A DNA stretch of 64,000 nt, taken from contig CAYMTA010000002.1 in assembly GCA_964393275.1 (NCBI GenBank), positions 1 to 64,000 on the forward strand, written 5' to 3'. Below the pieces are notes generated by a model. The model had not been told where the DNA came from, ran no database searches, and was given only the letters and a program-made list of their open reading frames with translations. Both the position numbers and the translations under genes were made by a program. Below are positions 45,476 to 54,350 of this stretch, piece after piece. The stretch is from SLRI01 sp964393275 (GTDB lineage Bacteria; Pseudomonadota; Alphaproteobacteria; Geminicoccales; Geminicoccaceae). Each line of letters opens with the position of its first letter. The stretch's first letter is position 1.

Positions 45476-45858
45476 GGCTCGCCCTCTGCCAGCCCGAGCA
45501 GGTCGCGCACGGTCGCCCGGAGCTCGTCCATCGAGAACGGCTTGGTGAGATAGGCGTCCGCACCCATGGCCATGCCCTTCTCGATCTCGATCGCCCGGCT
45601 CTTGGCCGAGAGCATGCAGACCTTGATGGCGCGCGTCGCTGGATCGCGCTTGATCGTCTCGCAGATTTCGTAGCCGTCCCGGCCGCCGACCATCACGTCG
45701 AGCAGGACGAGGTCGGGTGGCGCCGCCTCGAGCGAGGCGAGCGCCTCGTCGCCGTCGGCGGCGGTCTGCACGGCGAAGCCGTCGGCGCCGAGCAGGCGCT
45801 TCAGATAGAGGCGGATGCCCGGCTCGTCGTCCACCACGAGGATCGTCTTGGCCACCAT
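45472..45858 (-). CDS. single-domain response regulator (CheY-like)
   Basis: 128 residues from the ATG at 45858, which has AGGGAGG 8 nt upstream. It is a receiver domain only: acidic pair Asp10/Asp11 (VVDDEPG), phospho-acceptor Asp54 (DLVLLDVMVGG), Thr/Ser switch (CMLSAKS) and Lys in LTKPFSM. It has no DNA-binding output and must act through protein contact. The overlap with the downstream kinase-like exonuclease gene suggests that is its partner. It lies in the operon behind the acetate-type symporter. Confidence 0.93.
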   Translation of the reverse strand: MVAKTILVVDDEPGIRLYLKRLLGADGFAVQTAADGDEALASLEAAPPDLVLLDVMVGGRDGYEICETIKRDPATRAIKVCMLSAKSRAIEIEKGMAMGADAYLTKPFSMDELRATVRDLLGLAEGEP

Positions 45859-45895
45859 CGTCGAACCTCCCTGGTCCAGGACAGCCTTGTCATGA

Positions 45896-46423
45896 TTAGC
45901 CTCTGGCGGCGGCGCACACCACCGCCCGGACCGGATCGTCCGGCGGCAGCGCCACCCAGTCCGGGTCGACCGGCCGGCCCTCGGCATCGACCTTCAGGCT
46001 CGTCCCGACATCCGCCCGGCGGGGCGTCGCGCAATCGTAGAGCTGGTTGGCGAGGATGGTCGGGCTCCAGTGGGCGACGAAGTAGACGACCGCCATGACC
46101 ATGTCCGGGACCGCCGGGTGGCGCCGGATCGCATCCGTGTCGACTGCGGTGAAGCGGTCGATGCGCGGGAAAAGGTAGGTCCAGGGCTGCAGCGGGTTGC
46201 TCGAGGGATAGCCCTCGGCGACGACCACATGGGCCGGCAGCTCCGCCCTGGTGCGCGTGAACCACGAGTAGTCGGTCCAGATGAAGAAGCCGAACATGGC
46301 GAGGCCCGCCGCGGCCGGCAGGAGCCAGCGCGGGGCCGGCAGGCCGAGGGCGCGAAACAGGATCATGACCACGCTGGCGGCGGCGACACCGAGGACCAGC
46401 GTGCCGACGAGATACCAGATCAC
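45896..46423 (-). CDS. small membrane protein of the symporter-signalling operon, unknown function
   Basis: 175 residues. Two N-terminal membrane helices (about 2-24 and 33-50) are followed by a soluble region with LQPWTYLFPRIDRFTAVDTD and a weakly hydrophobic stretch near 108-118, ending in a region with a short acidic-proline segment. It lies 3 bp after the DUF294 gene on the same strand and 37 bp before the response regulator, in an operon whose gene order recurs in Proteobacteria. I do not recognise a family. A cysteine near each end of the tail (Cys132, Cys171) may matter. Confidence 0.7.
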   Translation of the reverse strand: MIWYLVGTLVLGVAAASVVMILFRALGLPAPRWLLPAAAGLAMFGFFIWTDYSWFTRTRAELPAHVVVAEGYPSSNPLQPWTYLFPRIDRFTAVDTDAIRRHPAVPDMVMAVVYFVAHWSPTILANQLYDCATPRRADVGTSLKVDAEGRPVDPDWVALPPDDPVRAVVCAAARG

Positions 46424-46426
46424 CGC

Positions 46427-48277
46427 TCAGGCGCTCCTCGACCGCAGCGCCGCCTGCATCGTCTTGACCACGCCGAAGGCGTCCTTGAGGTAGCGCCGCT
46501 CGAGCGCCGAGAGCGAGGCCGGCGCCATGAAGTTGTCGGGCTTCCTGCCGTCGCGGACCTGGCGCGCCTGGTGCTCGAGGCGGATGCGGGAGATGAGGTC
46601 GTAGGCGTCGACCAGGTCGCCGGAGCCGGACTCGCTGAGCGAGCCGGCCGCGCGCGCCGCGATCAGCCGCTCGCGGGTGTTGACCTCCTCGATGCCGCCG
46701 TCGAGCGCGTAGATCCGGGCGAGATCGACGATCGGCACGACGCCGTTGAGCTTGAGGTCGAGGGTGTTGCGATGCTCGCCCGAGCGGATCAGCGCCAGGT
46801 TCTGGAAGAGGCTCAGGGGTGGCGTGTGCTTGAGCGAGCTCGCGATCATGTGGGCGCGGAAGATGCTGTTGCGGCGGGCGGCTTCCAGCGTCTCCCGCTG
46901 CAGCCCGGCGAAGAGCGCGGTCTCGCCGACGATCGGGCGAAGATCGAACATCACCGAGGACAGCATCTGCGCCATCGGGTCCGGCTCGGCGATCCAGCCG
47001 CGGAAATAGGCCCGCCATTGCCGGAGCGGCACGCGCCAGCGCGGGTTGGTCGCCATCATGTCGCCGGGGCAGTAGTAGTAGCCGCAGGCATCGAGACCGT
47101 CGGAGACGAACTTGGCGAGCTCGGCGAAGTAGGCCTCGTGCGCCCCCGGCACATAGGCGTCGTCGAGGATCAGGCAGTTGTCCTGGTCGGAGAAGCCGGT
47201 CTGCTCGCGCCGGCCCTGGCTGCCGCAGGCGAGCCAGAGCCACGGCACCGGCGCCGGCCCGAGCTTCGCCAGGGCGAGGACCAGGAGCCGCTTGGTCAGC
47301 GCGTCGGTGATGCTGGTGATGAGCTGCCCCACCTTGAACGCCTCGACCCCGGCGCCGACGAGCTGGGCGAGGAAGACCGGCACGTTGGCGATGACGGTGG
47401 CGAGCCGTGCCGTCTCGGTCGCCTCGTTGATGTCGCCGATGAGGAACGCCACCGAGATCGACTGGCGGCGGATCAGGTTGGTGCGGGTCAGGATGCCGAC
47501 CAGCTCGCCGCGGTCGACGATCGGCAGGTGGCCGATATGCCGCTCGCCCATGAGCAGGAGCGCGTCGAAGACGAGCGCGTCGGGCGGCAGGGACAACGGG
47601 TTCCTGGTCATCACGTCGGCCACCGGGGTCGCGGCCGAAAGGCCCTCGGCGACGACCCGGCTGGAGAGATCGCTGGTGGTCAGCAGGCCGGCGAGGCGCC
47701 CGGCATCGAGCACCGGCAGGAAGGATATGCCTTGGGCGCGCATCAGCGCCGCCGCCTCCTGGGCGGTGGCGGTGGGGGCCACGCTGACCGGCGATCTGGT
47801 CATGATGTCGCCGAGCTGGTTGGTGATCAGCGGGTCGGCGCTGTCGGTGGCGAAGATCGGCCTGCGCTCGGCCGTCCGGCGCAGCCGCTCGAAGAAATGG
47901 GCGAAATCCGGATAGGTCTGGACCAGCTCGAGGAAGAACGCCGTCGGCAAGGCCAAAGCGCGCGTCCCGGCGCCCGCGACGGCGCGGTTCGGGCCGGTGC
48001 CGTCCCTGAGGATGCCGCGGGCACCGATGCCGTCGCCCGGGGAGAAGCGGTTGAGCACCTCGCCATCGGGCGAGACGACGTCGATCATGCCCTCGAGGAC
48101 GATGGTGAAGTGGGCGAGCTCCTGGCCCTTCTCGTAGAGCACGTCGCCCTGCCCGAGCGCCACGATCTCGCCGGCGGCGACCAGCTGCTCCAGCGCCTCG
48201 GGCGGCAGGAGGTCGAAGGGATGGGTTTGCGCCAGAAACGCCGCCGTGGCGTGCCCGGTGTCGCCCGTGCCGGTCAT
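46427..48277 (-). CDS. DUF294 nucleotidyltransferase with cNMP-binding and two CBS domains
   Basis: 616 residues: cNMP-binding fold (about 18-125), two CBS motifs (about 150-210 and 217-272), then a nucleotidyltransferase region with GSQGRREQTGFSDQDN (352-367; metal Asp364, Asp366) and a DUF294 C-terminal helical domain. The family resembles PII-uridylyltransferases and glutamine-synthetase adenylyltransferases. The cNMP phosphate cassette is degenerate (GDGIGARGILRDG, no FGEL), so nucleotide binding there is doubtful; CBS pairs may bind AMP or ATP. It lies 77 bp after the symporter gene. Substrate protein unknown; modification of the transporter or regulator is a guess. Confidence 0.9.
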   Translation of the reverse strand: MTGTGDTGHATAAFLAQTHPFDLLPPEALEQLVAAGEIVALGQGDVLYEKGQELAHFTIVLEGMIDVVSPDGEVLNRFSPGDGIGARGILRDGTGPNRAVAGAGTRALALPTAFFLELVQTYPDFAHFFERLRRTAERRPIFATDSADPLITNQLGDIMTRSPVSVAPTATAQEAAALMRAQGISFLPVLDAGRLAGLLTTSDLSSRVVAEGLSAATPVADVMTRNPLSLPPDALVFDALLLMGERHIGHLPIVDRGELVGILTRTNLIRRQSISVAFLIGDINEATETARLATVIANVPVFLAQLVGAGVEAFKVGQLITSITDALTKRLLVLALAKLGPAPVPWLWLACGSQGRREQTGFSDQDNCLILDDAYVPGAHEAYFAELAKFVSDGLDACGYYYCPGDMMATNPRWRVPLRQWRAYFRGWIAEPDPMAQMLSSVMFDLRPIVGETALFAGLQRETLEAARRNSIFRAHMIASSLKHTPPLSLFQNLALIRSGEHRNTLDLKLNGVVPIVDLARIYALDGGIEEVNTRERLIAARAAGSLSESGSGDLVDAYDLISRIRLEHQARQVRDGRKPDNFMAPASLSALERRYLKDAFGVVKTMQAALRSRSA

Positions 48278-48354
48278 GCTGTCCCCTGGAAAAGAGGCGG
48301 ACCCCGTCCAGATGGGCGGGGTCCGCTGGTCACGTCAACCGGATGGGTGACCGC

Positions 48355-50148
48355 TCAGTGATCGAGCCCGGCGCTCACATGAGCCGCCGGCCCGGCGCCG
48401 CGCGGCACCCGGATGCTCTCGACGAGATCCTGGATCTCCTTCGGCGGCGCCTGGGTAGCCTGGGAGACGAAGTAGGCGACCGCGAAGTTGACGACAGCAC
48501 CGATGGAGCCGATCGACACGGGCGAGATGCCGAACACCCAGAACTCGGGCGTGTCCGGGAACTGGGACGTGCCCGGCAGGAAGAACCAGCCCTTGTAGAC
48601 GAAGACGTAGACGAGCGTGAACACGATGCCGGCGACCATGCCGAAGCTCGCCCCCACATTGTTGATGCGCTTGAAGAAGATGCCCATCATCAAGGCGGGG
48701 AAGATCGACGACGCGGCGAGGCCGAAGGCGAGGGCCACGGTCTGCGCCGCGAAGCCGGGCGGGTTGAGGCCGAGATAGGTCGCGACCGCGATGGCGATCG
48801 CCATCGAGATGCGCGCCGCCCAGAGCTCGCCGCCTTCCGAGATGTTCGGGTTGAGGGTCCCCTTGATCAGGTCGTGGCTGATCGCCGAGGAGATGGCGAG
48901 CAGGAGCCCGGCCGCGGTCGAGAGCGCGGCGGCGAGGCCGCCGGCGGCGACCAGGGCGATGACCCAGCCCGGCAGGGCCGCGATCTCGGGATTGGCGAGC
49001 ACCATGATGTCCGCGTTGACGGTCAGCTCGTTGCCCTGCCAGCCCCACTGCTCGGCCTGCGCTTGGAAGGCCTCGTTCTTGTCGTTGTAGAACTGGATGC
49101 GGCCATCGTTGTTCAGGTCCTCCCACTTGATCAGCCCGGTGTGCTGCCAGGTGGTGAACCAGCTCGGCGCGTCGGCGATCGCGAGATTGCCCTCCGGGGT
49201 GCCGACCTCGCCGGTCTGGATGGTGTTGACGAGATTGACCCGGGCCATGGCACCGACTGCCGGGGCGACCAGATAGAGGAGGGCGATGAAGATCAGCGCC
49301 CAGCCGGCCGACCAGCGGGCATCCGCCACCTTCGGCACGGTGAAGAAGCGGATGATGACGTGCGGCAGCCCGGCCGTGCCGATCATCAGGGACAGGGTGA
49401 AGAGCACCATGTTGAGGGTGTTGGTGTGGTGGCCGGTGTAGGAGCCGAAGCCGAGATCGGTGATCAGCCCGTCGAGCTCGGCGAGCAGCGGCTTGCCCGT
49501 GGAGACGCTGTCGGAGAACAGGCCCAGGGGCGGCAGCACGTTGCCGGTCAGCTGCAGCGAGATGAAGATCGCCGGGATGGTGTAGGCGGTGATCAGCACG
49601 ACGTACTGCGCCACCTGGGTGTAGGTGATGCCCTTCATGCCGCCGAGCACCGCGTAGGCGAAGACGACCGCGGCGCCGATGTAGAGGCCGGTCGCGGCAT
49701 CGACCTCGAGGTAGCGGGCGAAGGTCACGCCGACGCCGGTCATCTGGCCGATGACGTAGGTGACCGAGATGATGATCAGGCAGACCACCGCGATGATCCG
49801 GGCCGTCTGCGAGTAGAACCGGTCGCCGATGAACGCGGGCACGGTGTACTTGCCGAACTTGCGCAGATACGGCGCGAGCAGGCAGGCGAGCAGGACGTAG
49901 CCGCCGGTCCAGCCCATCAGATAGGTCGAGTTGTCGTAGCCGACGAAGGCGATCAGGCCGGCCATCGAGATGAAGGACGCGGCCGACATCCAGTCGGCGC
50001 CGATGGCCATGCCGTTCATCACGGGATGGACGCCCCGGCCGGCGGCGTAGAACTCGCTCGTGGTCGCGGCGCGGGCCCAGATGGCGATGCCGATGTAGAG
50101 GGCGAATGTCGCACCGACGACGACGTAGATGAGTGTTTGCGTATCCAT
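48355..50148 (-). CDS. actP: sodium:solute symporter, acetate permease-type (SSS family)
   Basis: 597 residues from the ATG at 50148. About 13 membrane helices; SSS features include YAAGRGVHPVMNGMAIGADWMS, the sodium-site helices, GMKGITYTQVAQY and LMIGTAGLPHVIIRFFT. An extramembrane loop contains an EF-hand-like segment, DLNNDGRIQFYN (residues 344-355). It probably takes up acetate or a related short carboxylate with Na+. DUF4212 lies 28 bp upstream, the usual YjcH-like partner. It precedes the DUF294, response-regulator and exonuclease genes, which share its strand. Confidence 0.92.
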   Translation of the reverse strand: MDTQTLIYVVVGATFALYIGIAIWARAATTSEFYAAGRGVHPVMNGMAIGADWMSAASFISMAGLIAFVGYDNSTYLMGWTGGYVLLACLLAPYLRKFGKYTVPAFIGDRFYSQTARIIAVVCLIIISVTYVIGQMTGVGVTFARYLEVDAATGLYIGAAVVFAYAVLGGMKGITYTQVAQYVVLITAYTIPAIFISLQLTGNVLPPLGLFSDSVSTGKPLLAELDGLITDLGFGSYTGHHTNTLNMVLFTLSLMIGTAGLPHVIIRFFTVPKVADARWSAGWALIFIALLYLVAPAVGAMARVNLVNTIQTGEVGTPEGNLAIADAPSWFTTWQHTGLIKWEDLNNDGRIQFYNDKNEAFQAQAEQWGWQGNELTVNADIMVLANPEIAALPGWVIALVAAGGLAAALSTAAGLLLAISSAISHDLIKGTLNPNISEGGELWAARISMAIAIAVATYLGLNPPGFAAQTVALAFGLAASSIFPALMMGIFFKRINNVGASFGMVAGIVFTLVYVFVYKGWFFLPGTSQFPDTPEFWVFGISPVSIGSIGAVVNFAVAYFVSQATQAPPKEIQDLVESIRVPRGAGPAAHVSAGLDH

Positions 50149-50176
50149 GTTCAGCGTTTCCCTCGTTCCGCCACGA

Positions 50177-50437
<261 letters not shown>

Positions 50438-50775
50438 GATGCCTCCTTGTCGTCCTTGGCAATGGCGGACGGGAACCTGTGCCGAAGAGTCATGGCGCGC
50501 TCACCGGCGGCTGGCCGCAAGTGTCGCGGCAGTCGAGGACGGCGGAAACTGGTCTAATGCGCGCAGGGGGCGGCCGCCACGCTGCCAGCGGGCGTGGATC
50601 TCCGCGGGAATCGGGCGAGAGGCGGCTGTGGCCGCCCATCGGCTCCCGTGAAATCCAGCCACAGCGGGCGGATTTTCACCAGCCCTCGGCCGCGACCGGC
50701 GGGCAAGCCTCCTGCGGCGCGGCGAAACAACGCAGGCCGGACGAATCACGGCCGCAAGCCACGGCCGGCGCCGGC
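50438..50775. other. 338-bp gap upstream of the DUF4212-actP operon
   Basis: No convincing gene. It must hold the promoter of the symporter operon and the end of the CDP-alcohol transferase transcript. An inverted repeat (50648-50679) is the only strong structure. Confidence 0.6.
50648..50679. repeat. imperfect inverted repeat, 9-10-bp arms with 13-nt spacer
   Basis: GTGAAATCC at 50648-50656 and GGATTTTCAC at 50670-50679 form a palindrome with one extra T. It lies about 210 bp before the DUF4212 start. It may be an operator for a carboxylate-responsive regulator, or a hairpin after the upstream gene. Confidence 0.4.
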
Positions 50776-51492
50776 TCAGGCGCGCCGCCCGCCGCCGAGC
50801 AGGTGACGGATGTCGATGGCGAAGGAGAGCAGCAGCAGGGCCAGGCTGCTGGCGGCGAGCCGGAACGCGGCGGATGCGAGGGGCGGAGCCAGGGCCAGGG
50901 TCAAAAGAAGGAGGGCCGTGCCGCAGGCCGCGCGGCGGCGGCGGCTGGGTGGCAGGGGTGCCCCGAGCGCCGGCCAGACCTGCCCGGCGACCACGAAGGC
51001 CGGCCACAGGAGGCCAATGGCCAGCACCCAGGGCCCGAGCCCGGCGAAGCGTCGCGCCAGGAGCGTCAGCACGATGGTGAAAGCGGCATCGCTCAGCATG
51101 TCGAACCGCGCGCCGAAGCCGCTGGCCTCGTGCCGCCGCCGGGCGAGCCAGCCGTCGATGCCGTCGAGCACGAGGGCGAGCGCCGCCACGGCGAAGACCG
51201 GCCAGGCAAGCCCCGGCGCGGTTGCCGGGCCGGCCCAGGCGGCGGCCAGGAGGCAGGTGGCGAGGTCGAGGCGAAGGAGGGTCACGCCGTTGGCGAGGCC
51301 GAAGGGCCGGCGCTCGGCCCCGGCCAGGAAGAGCGCGAGGACGGCGGACGTGACCAGGGCGACCAGCAGCACGGCCGGCCACCAGGGCAGGCCGCCGATC
51401 CGGGCCAGCGCCAGGGCAGCGAGCGGTGCCGGCAGCAGCTTCGTGCCGACGACCAGGGCGCTTCGCCGGCTGTCGCGCTGCCCTGTTGCCAC
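50776..51492 (-). CDS. CDP-alcohol phosphatidyltransferase family protein
   Basis: 238 residues, six or more hydrophobic segments, and a complete CDP-alcohol motif DG-x2-AR-x8-G-x3-D-x3-D: Asp113, Gly114, Ala117, Arg118, Gly127, Asp131, Asp135 (within IDGWLARRRHEASGFGARFD). These membrane enzymes transfer a phosphatidyl or related group from a CDP-alcohol to glycerol-P, serine, inositol or sugar acceptors. It is followed on the plus strand side by the glycan genes and preceded on the minus strand by an acyltransferase (4 bp gap), suggesting shared expression. The acceptor is unknown. Confidence 0.85.
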   Translation of the reverse strand: MATGQRDSRRSALVVGTKLLPAPLAALALARIGGLPWWPAVLLVALVTSAVLALFLAGAERRPFGLANGVTLLRLDLATCLLAAAWAGPATAPGLAWPVFAVAALALVLDGIDGWLARRRHEASGFGARFDMLSDAAFTIVLTLLARRFAGLGPWVLAIGLLWPAFVVAGQVWPALGAPLPPSRRRRAACGTALLLLTLALAPPLASAAFRLAASSLALLLLSFAIDIRHLLGGGRRA

Positions 51493-51495
51493 CGG

Positions 51496-52023
51496 TCAGC
51501 GGCGGCGAAACACAACTTTTGCGGGATTGCCGCTGGCGACCACCCGATCGGGCAGGCTGCCGGTGACGACGGAGCCCGGGCCGACGATGGTGTGGTCGCC
51601 GATCACCGCACCGTCGGCGACCACCACATTGGCGCCCAGCCAGACGTCCTTGCCGATCCGGATACCCTTGGAGATCACCGCCTGCGTCTGGATCGGCACG
51701 TCCAGCCGGTCGTAGCGGTAGTTGACGCCGACCAGCACACTGTTGGGGCCGATCAGCGAGTGGTCGCCGATTTCCAGCCCGCCCTTGTGCGCGTCGATGA
51801 ACACGCCCGTGGCGATCATCACCCGCTCGCCGATGCGAAGCGGCCCGTTGCTCGCCTTGATCTTGACGAACGAGCTGATCTGCGCGCCACGCCCGATGGT
51901 CACATTGGAGGAAAGCTCAACTTCGGCGCGAGCACTGATCTTGCACCCGAACTTCGCGAGGTAGTAGAGACTGATCACCGGCGCCGGAACCAGGAAGCGG
52001 CGGAGCGCGTTTGCGAGGTTCAT
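51496..52023 (-). CDS. hexapeptide-repeat (left-handed beta helix) acetyl/acyltransferase
   Basis: 175 residues from the ATG at 52023 (two more upstream in-frame ATGs exist). Repeated hexapeptides (IGRGAQ, IGERVM, IGDHSL, IGPNSV, IGKDVW, LGANVVVADGAVIGDHT) form a left-handed beta helix ending ASGNPAKVV, the family's final motif. It probably acetylates a sugar or lipid precursor in the cytoplasm. It precedes the CDP-alcohol transferase by 3 bp on the same strand and is divergent from the flippase-like gene. Donor and acceptor unknown. Confidence 0.85.
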   Translation of the reverse strand: MNLANALRRFLVPAPVISLYYLAKFGCKISARAEVELSSNVTIGRGAQISSFVKIKASNGPLRIGERVMIATGVFIDAHKGGLEIGDHSLIGPNSVLVGVNYRYDRLDVPIQTQAVISKGIRIGKDVWLGANVVVADGAVIGDHTIVGPGSVVTGSLPDRVVASGNPAKVVFRRR

Positions 52024-52219
52024 GGATCGGACTCTTGCCATTGCCGGGTGGCGCATCGATAGTGAGGCCGCATCGTGCCGACAAGGCCGCAGGATCGCCG
52101 GCAGCGCCGGCTGATGGCAGCCGTCGCCGGCGCGAAAGGGAACAGCATCAGCATGGACGTGGCAGAGTGACCGACCCGGCGGTGCCGGCTGGCGGCGCCG
52201 GCGGTCACGGGCGCCACCC

Positions 52220-53218
52220 GTGACCCGAACCCGTGGCTACGCGCTGAAGCTCGGCTTCGGCCTGGGCATCCTCGCCCTGATCGCGTACTTCGTCGATCTC
52301 GGCGACACGTTCCGCGCCCTGCACGGCGCAAATCCCGGCTGGCTGCTGCTCGCCCTCGCCTGCTACGTCTCGACGCGCGGGCTGATGGGCGTGAAATGGT
52401 GGATCCTGCTCGGTGGCCGGCGCGACACGGTCTCGTATGCCACCGTCCAGCGCGCCCTGCTGCTCTCCGATTATCACGGGCTCCTCTTCCCCAACACGCT
52501 GGCGATCGATGCCTTTCGTGCCGTCCTGCTGCGCCACCACCCACGCGGCTGGACCCACACCGCCGCCTCGATCGTCGCCGATCGGGTGATCAACGTCGCC
52601 GTCGCCGCCCTGGTCGCACTCCTGGCGCTGGCCGCCTCCACCCTCCTGGTGGCGCACCCGTTCACGCCACACGTCACCCTGGCGGTGCTCGCGATCTCCG
52701 GCTCGATCGTGGCGGCGGCGCTCGCGGTCGCCTCGCAACGCCTCTTCGACCTGGTGATCACCGTGCTCCATGCCATCGCCGCGCGCGGACCGCTGAAGGG
52801 GGTGGTCGGCCGCGTCCTGCGCAAGCTCGGCGAGCTGCACGGCGCCATGCGCACGATGCTCACCAATCCCGAGGTCGTCGTCCAGGCCGTGCTGCTCGCG
52901 GTCGTCCTCGTCCTGATGCGCTGCCTCTCGGCCTATTTCCTCTTCCGGGCGATCGGCGTGCCCGTCGGCCTCGGCTGGATCATCACGCTGATGCCGGTGA
53001 TCACGACCATCGCCCTCCTGCCGCTGACCCTCTTCGGGCTCGGCCTGAAGGACGGCGCCTTCGTCTTCTTCTTCAGCGGCATCGGCGTCGCTGCCAGCGC
53101 CGCCCTCGCCGTGTCCTTCGTGACCTATGCCCTGATCATCATCACGAGCGTGGTCCTGGGCCTCATGGCGAGCGTCATCGGCCCACCCTTGCCGGTCGTG
53201 GCCAAGGGCGAAGGCTAG
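52220..53218 (+). CDS. AglD / lysylphosphatidylglycerol synthase-type integral membrane protein
   Basis: 332 residues from GTG 52220, nearly all hydrophobic, about eight membrane helices. The family motif region LLLSDYHGLLFPNTLAIDAFRAVLL, with a later RCLSAYFLFRAIGVPVGLGWI and a conserved helical pair, matches the UPF0104/flippase-like family found in polysaccharide and glycolipid clusters. Members are linked to sugar-lipid transfer or export. Its stop overlaps the convergent sulfotransferase stop by 4 bp. Location among glycan genes supports a lipid- or glycan-export role; activity not shown. Confidence 0.8.
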   Translation: MTRTRGYALKLGFGLGILALIAYFVDLGDTFRALHGANPGWLLLALACYVSTRGLMGVKWWILLGGRRDTVSYATVQRALLLSDYHGLLFPNTLAIDAFRAVLLRHHPRGWTHTAASIVADRVINVAVAALVALLALAASTLLVAHPFTPHVTLAVLAISGSIVAAALAVASQRLFDLVITVLHAIAARGPLKGVVGRVLRKLGELHGAMRTMLTNPEVVVQAVLLAVVLVLMRCLSAYFLFRAIGVPVGLGWIITLMPVITTIALLPLTLFGLGLKDGAFVFFFSGIGVAASAALAVSFVTYALIIITSVVLGLMASVIGPPLPVVAKGEG

Positions 53219-54264
53219 GAACGCAGCGCCCGCCACAGCATCGAATTGATCTTCGACGATTCACTGCCGATGGTCGTGTCGGCTCGCTGCCGGTGCCTCG
53301 CCTGCCGGCGCTCCCGAAGCTTGTAGTGAACGTAGCGCAGCAGGTCGCGCAGCGCCTCGACGGCGATCCGCGGGCGGCCGACGGTGGACAGGCGCTCGTA
53401 GCCGCTCTCTTCGACATACCTGCCGCCGATGGCTTCGATCAGCCCGACCTCGGCCGGTGTCAGACGCTGCTGCCAGGCGCCGATCGAGCGGCGGTTGACC
53501 GGCTCGCCGATCCCGGCCTTCCAGGGCTCGCCCTTGACGACCCGCTCGGCCCGCCGATGACCGTCGAGCATGGCCGCTCGATAGGTGACGCCGATGAACT
53601 GGCAGATCCGTCGCAACAGGCGCTCGGGTTCCCGAACGAGGTCCTCGTAGCGGACCTCTATGTACCGTTCCTCGCCCGCGCCCTCCGCCGAGGCGAAGTC
53701 GAAGGCGTAGATCATCTCGATCTTCCAGAGCAGCGTGTTGAAGATCACCGACGGCGACGAGAACGGGTAGCGGATGCGGGACGAAATGGAATCCCTGGGG
53801 TCGCGCAGGATGTGGACGATGCGGGCATCAGGAAAGAGGTCGACGAGCTCGGCGAGGTAGCGGACATTGTTCGGCGTCTTCTCGCCGACGCGGGCAGCAC
53901 ACCGCATCTCCTGGAACGCCTCGAGCAGCAGCCTGAAGAGCAGGCCATAGGTCGGCCTCGGGGCGACGGCGAGCCGCGGCAGGGCGAGGTCGAGGGCGCT
54001 TTCGATCTCCGGCACGAACCGGATGGCGTGGCAGGCCAGAATGCCCTGGCGCAGGCGATCGCTCACCTTGCCATCGAGCGGCTCGGGGATGGTCTCCCGC
54101 AGGCGCAGGATCTGGTCGAAGAAGTGCAGCTCGCCGACCAGGGCGATCTCCGGATGGGCGTCGATCATCGACTGCAGGAGGGTGGTCCCGGAGCGGGCAG
54201 CGCCAAGGACGAAGATCGGCCGAAGTCCCGCCTGCCGGTCGGCTGCGAAGGTGGTGCCGGTCAA
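53215..54264 (-). CDS. sulfotransferase family protein
   Basis: 349 residues if started at TTG 54264 (GGAGGGA 6 nt upstream); a further open frame upstream overlaps the divergent deacetylase and is not preferred. PAPS-binding landmarks are RPIFVLGAARSGTTLLQSM (5'-PSB loop) and ARIVHILRDPRDSISSRI (3'-phosphate site), with EKTPNNVRYL between. It probably transfers sulfate from PAPS to a sugar or lipid hydroxyl. It is divergent from the polysaccharide deacetylase with 86 bp between. Substrate unknown; a sulfated glycan or glycolipid fits the surroundings. Confidence 0.88.
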   Translation of the reverse strand: MTGTTFAADRQAGLRPIFVLGAARSGTTLLQSMIDAHPEIALVGELHFFDQILRLRETIPEPLDGKVSDRLRQGILACHAIRFVPEIESALDLALPRLAVAPRPTYGLLFRLLLEAFQEMRCAARVGEKTPNNVRYLAELVDLFPDARIVHILRDPRDSISSRIRYPFSSPSVIFNTLLWKIEMIYAFDFASAEGAGEERYIEVRYEDLVREPERLLRRICQFIGVTYRAAMLDGHRRAERVVKGEPWKAGIGEPVNRRSIGAWQQRLTPAEVGLIEAIGGRYVEESGYERLSTVGRPRIAVEALRDLLRYVHYKLRERRQARHRQRADTTIGSESSKINSMLWRALRS

Positions 54265-54350
54265 CGACACTCCCTCCGGCACGCGGGCGGTGTAGAGGGT
54301 CTTCGGGATCGGCGCCGGCCAGGCGGCGGGAAGGACGCGGGGGAAGGACG

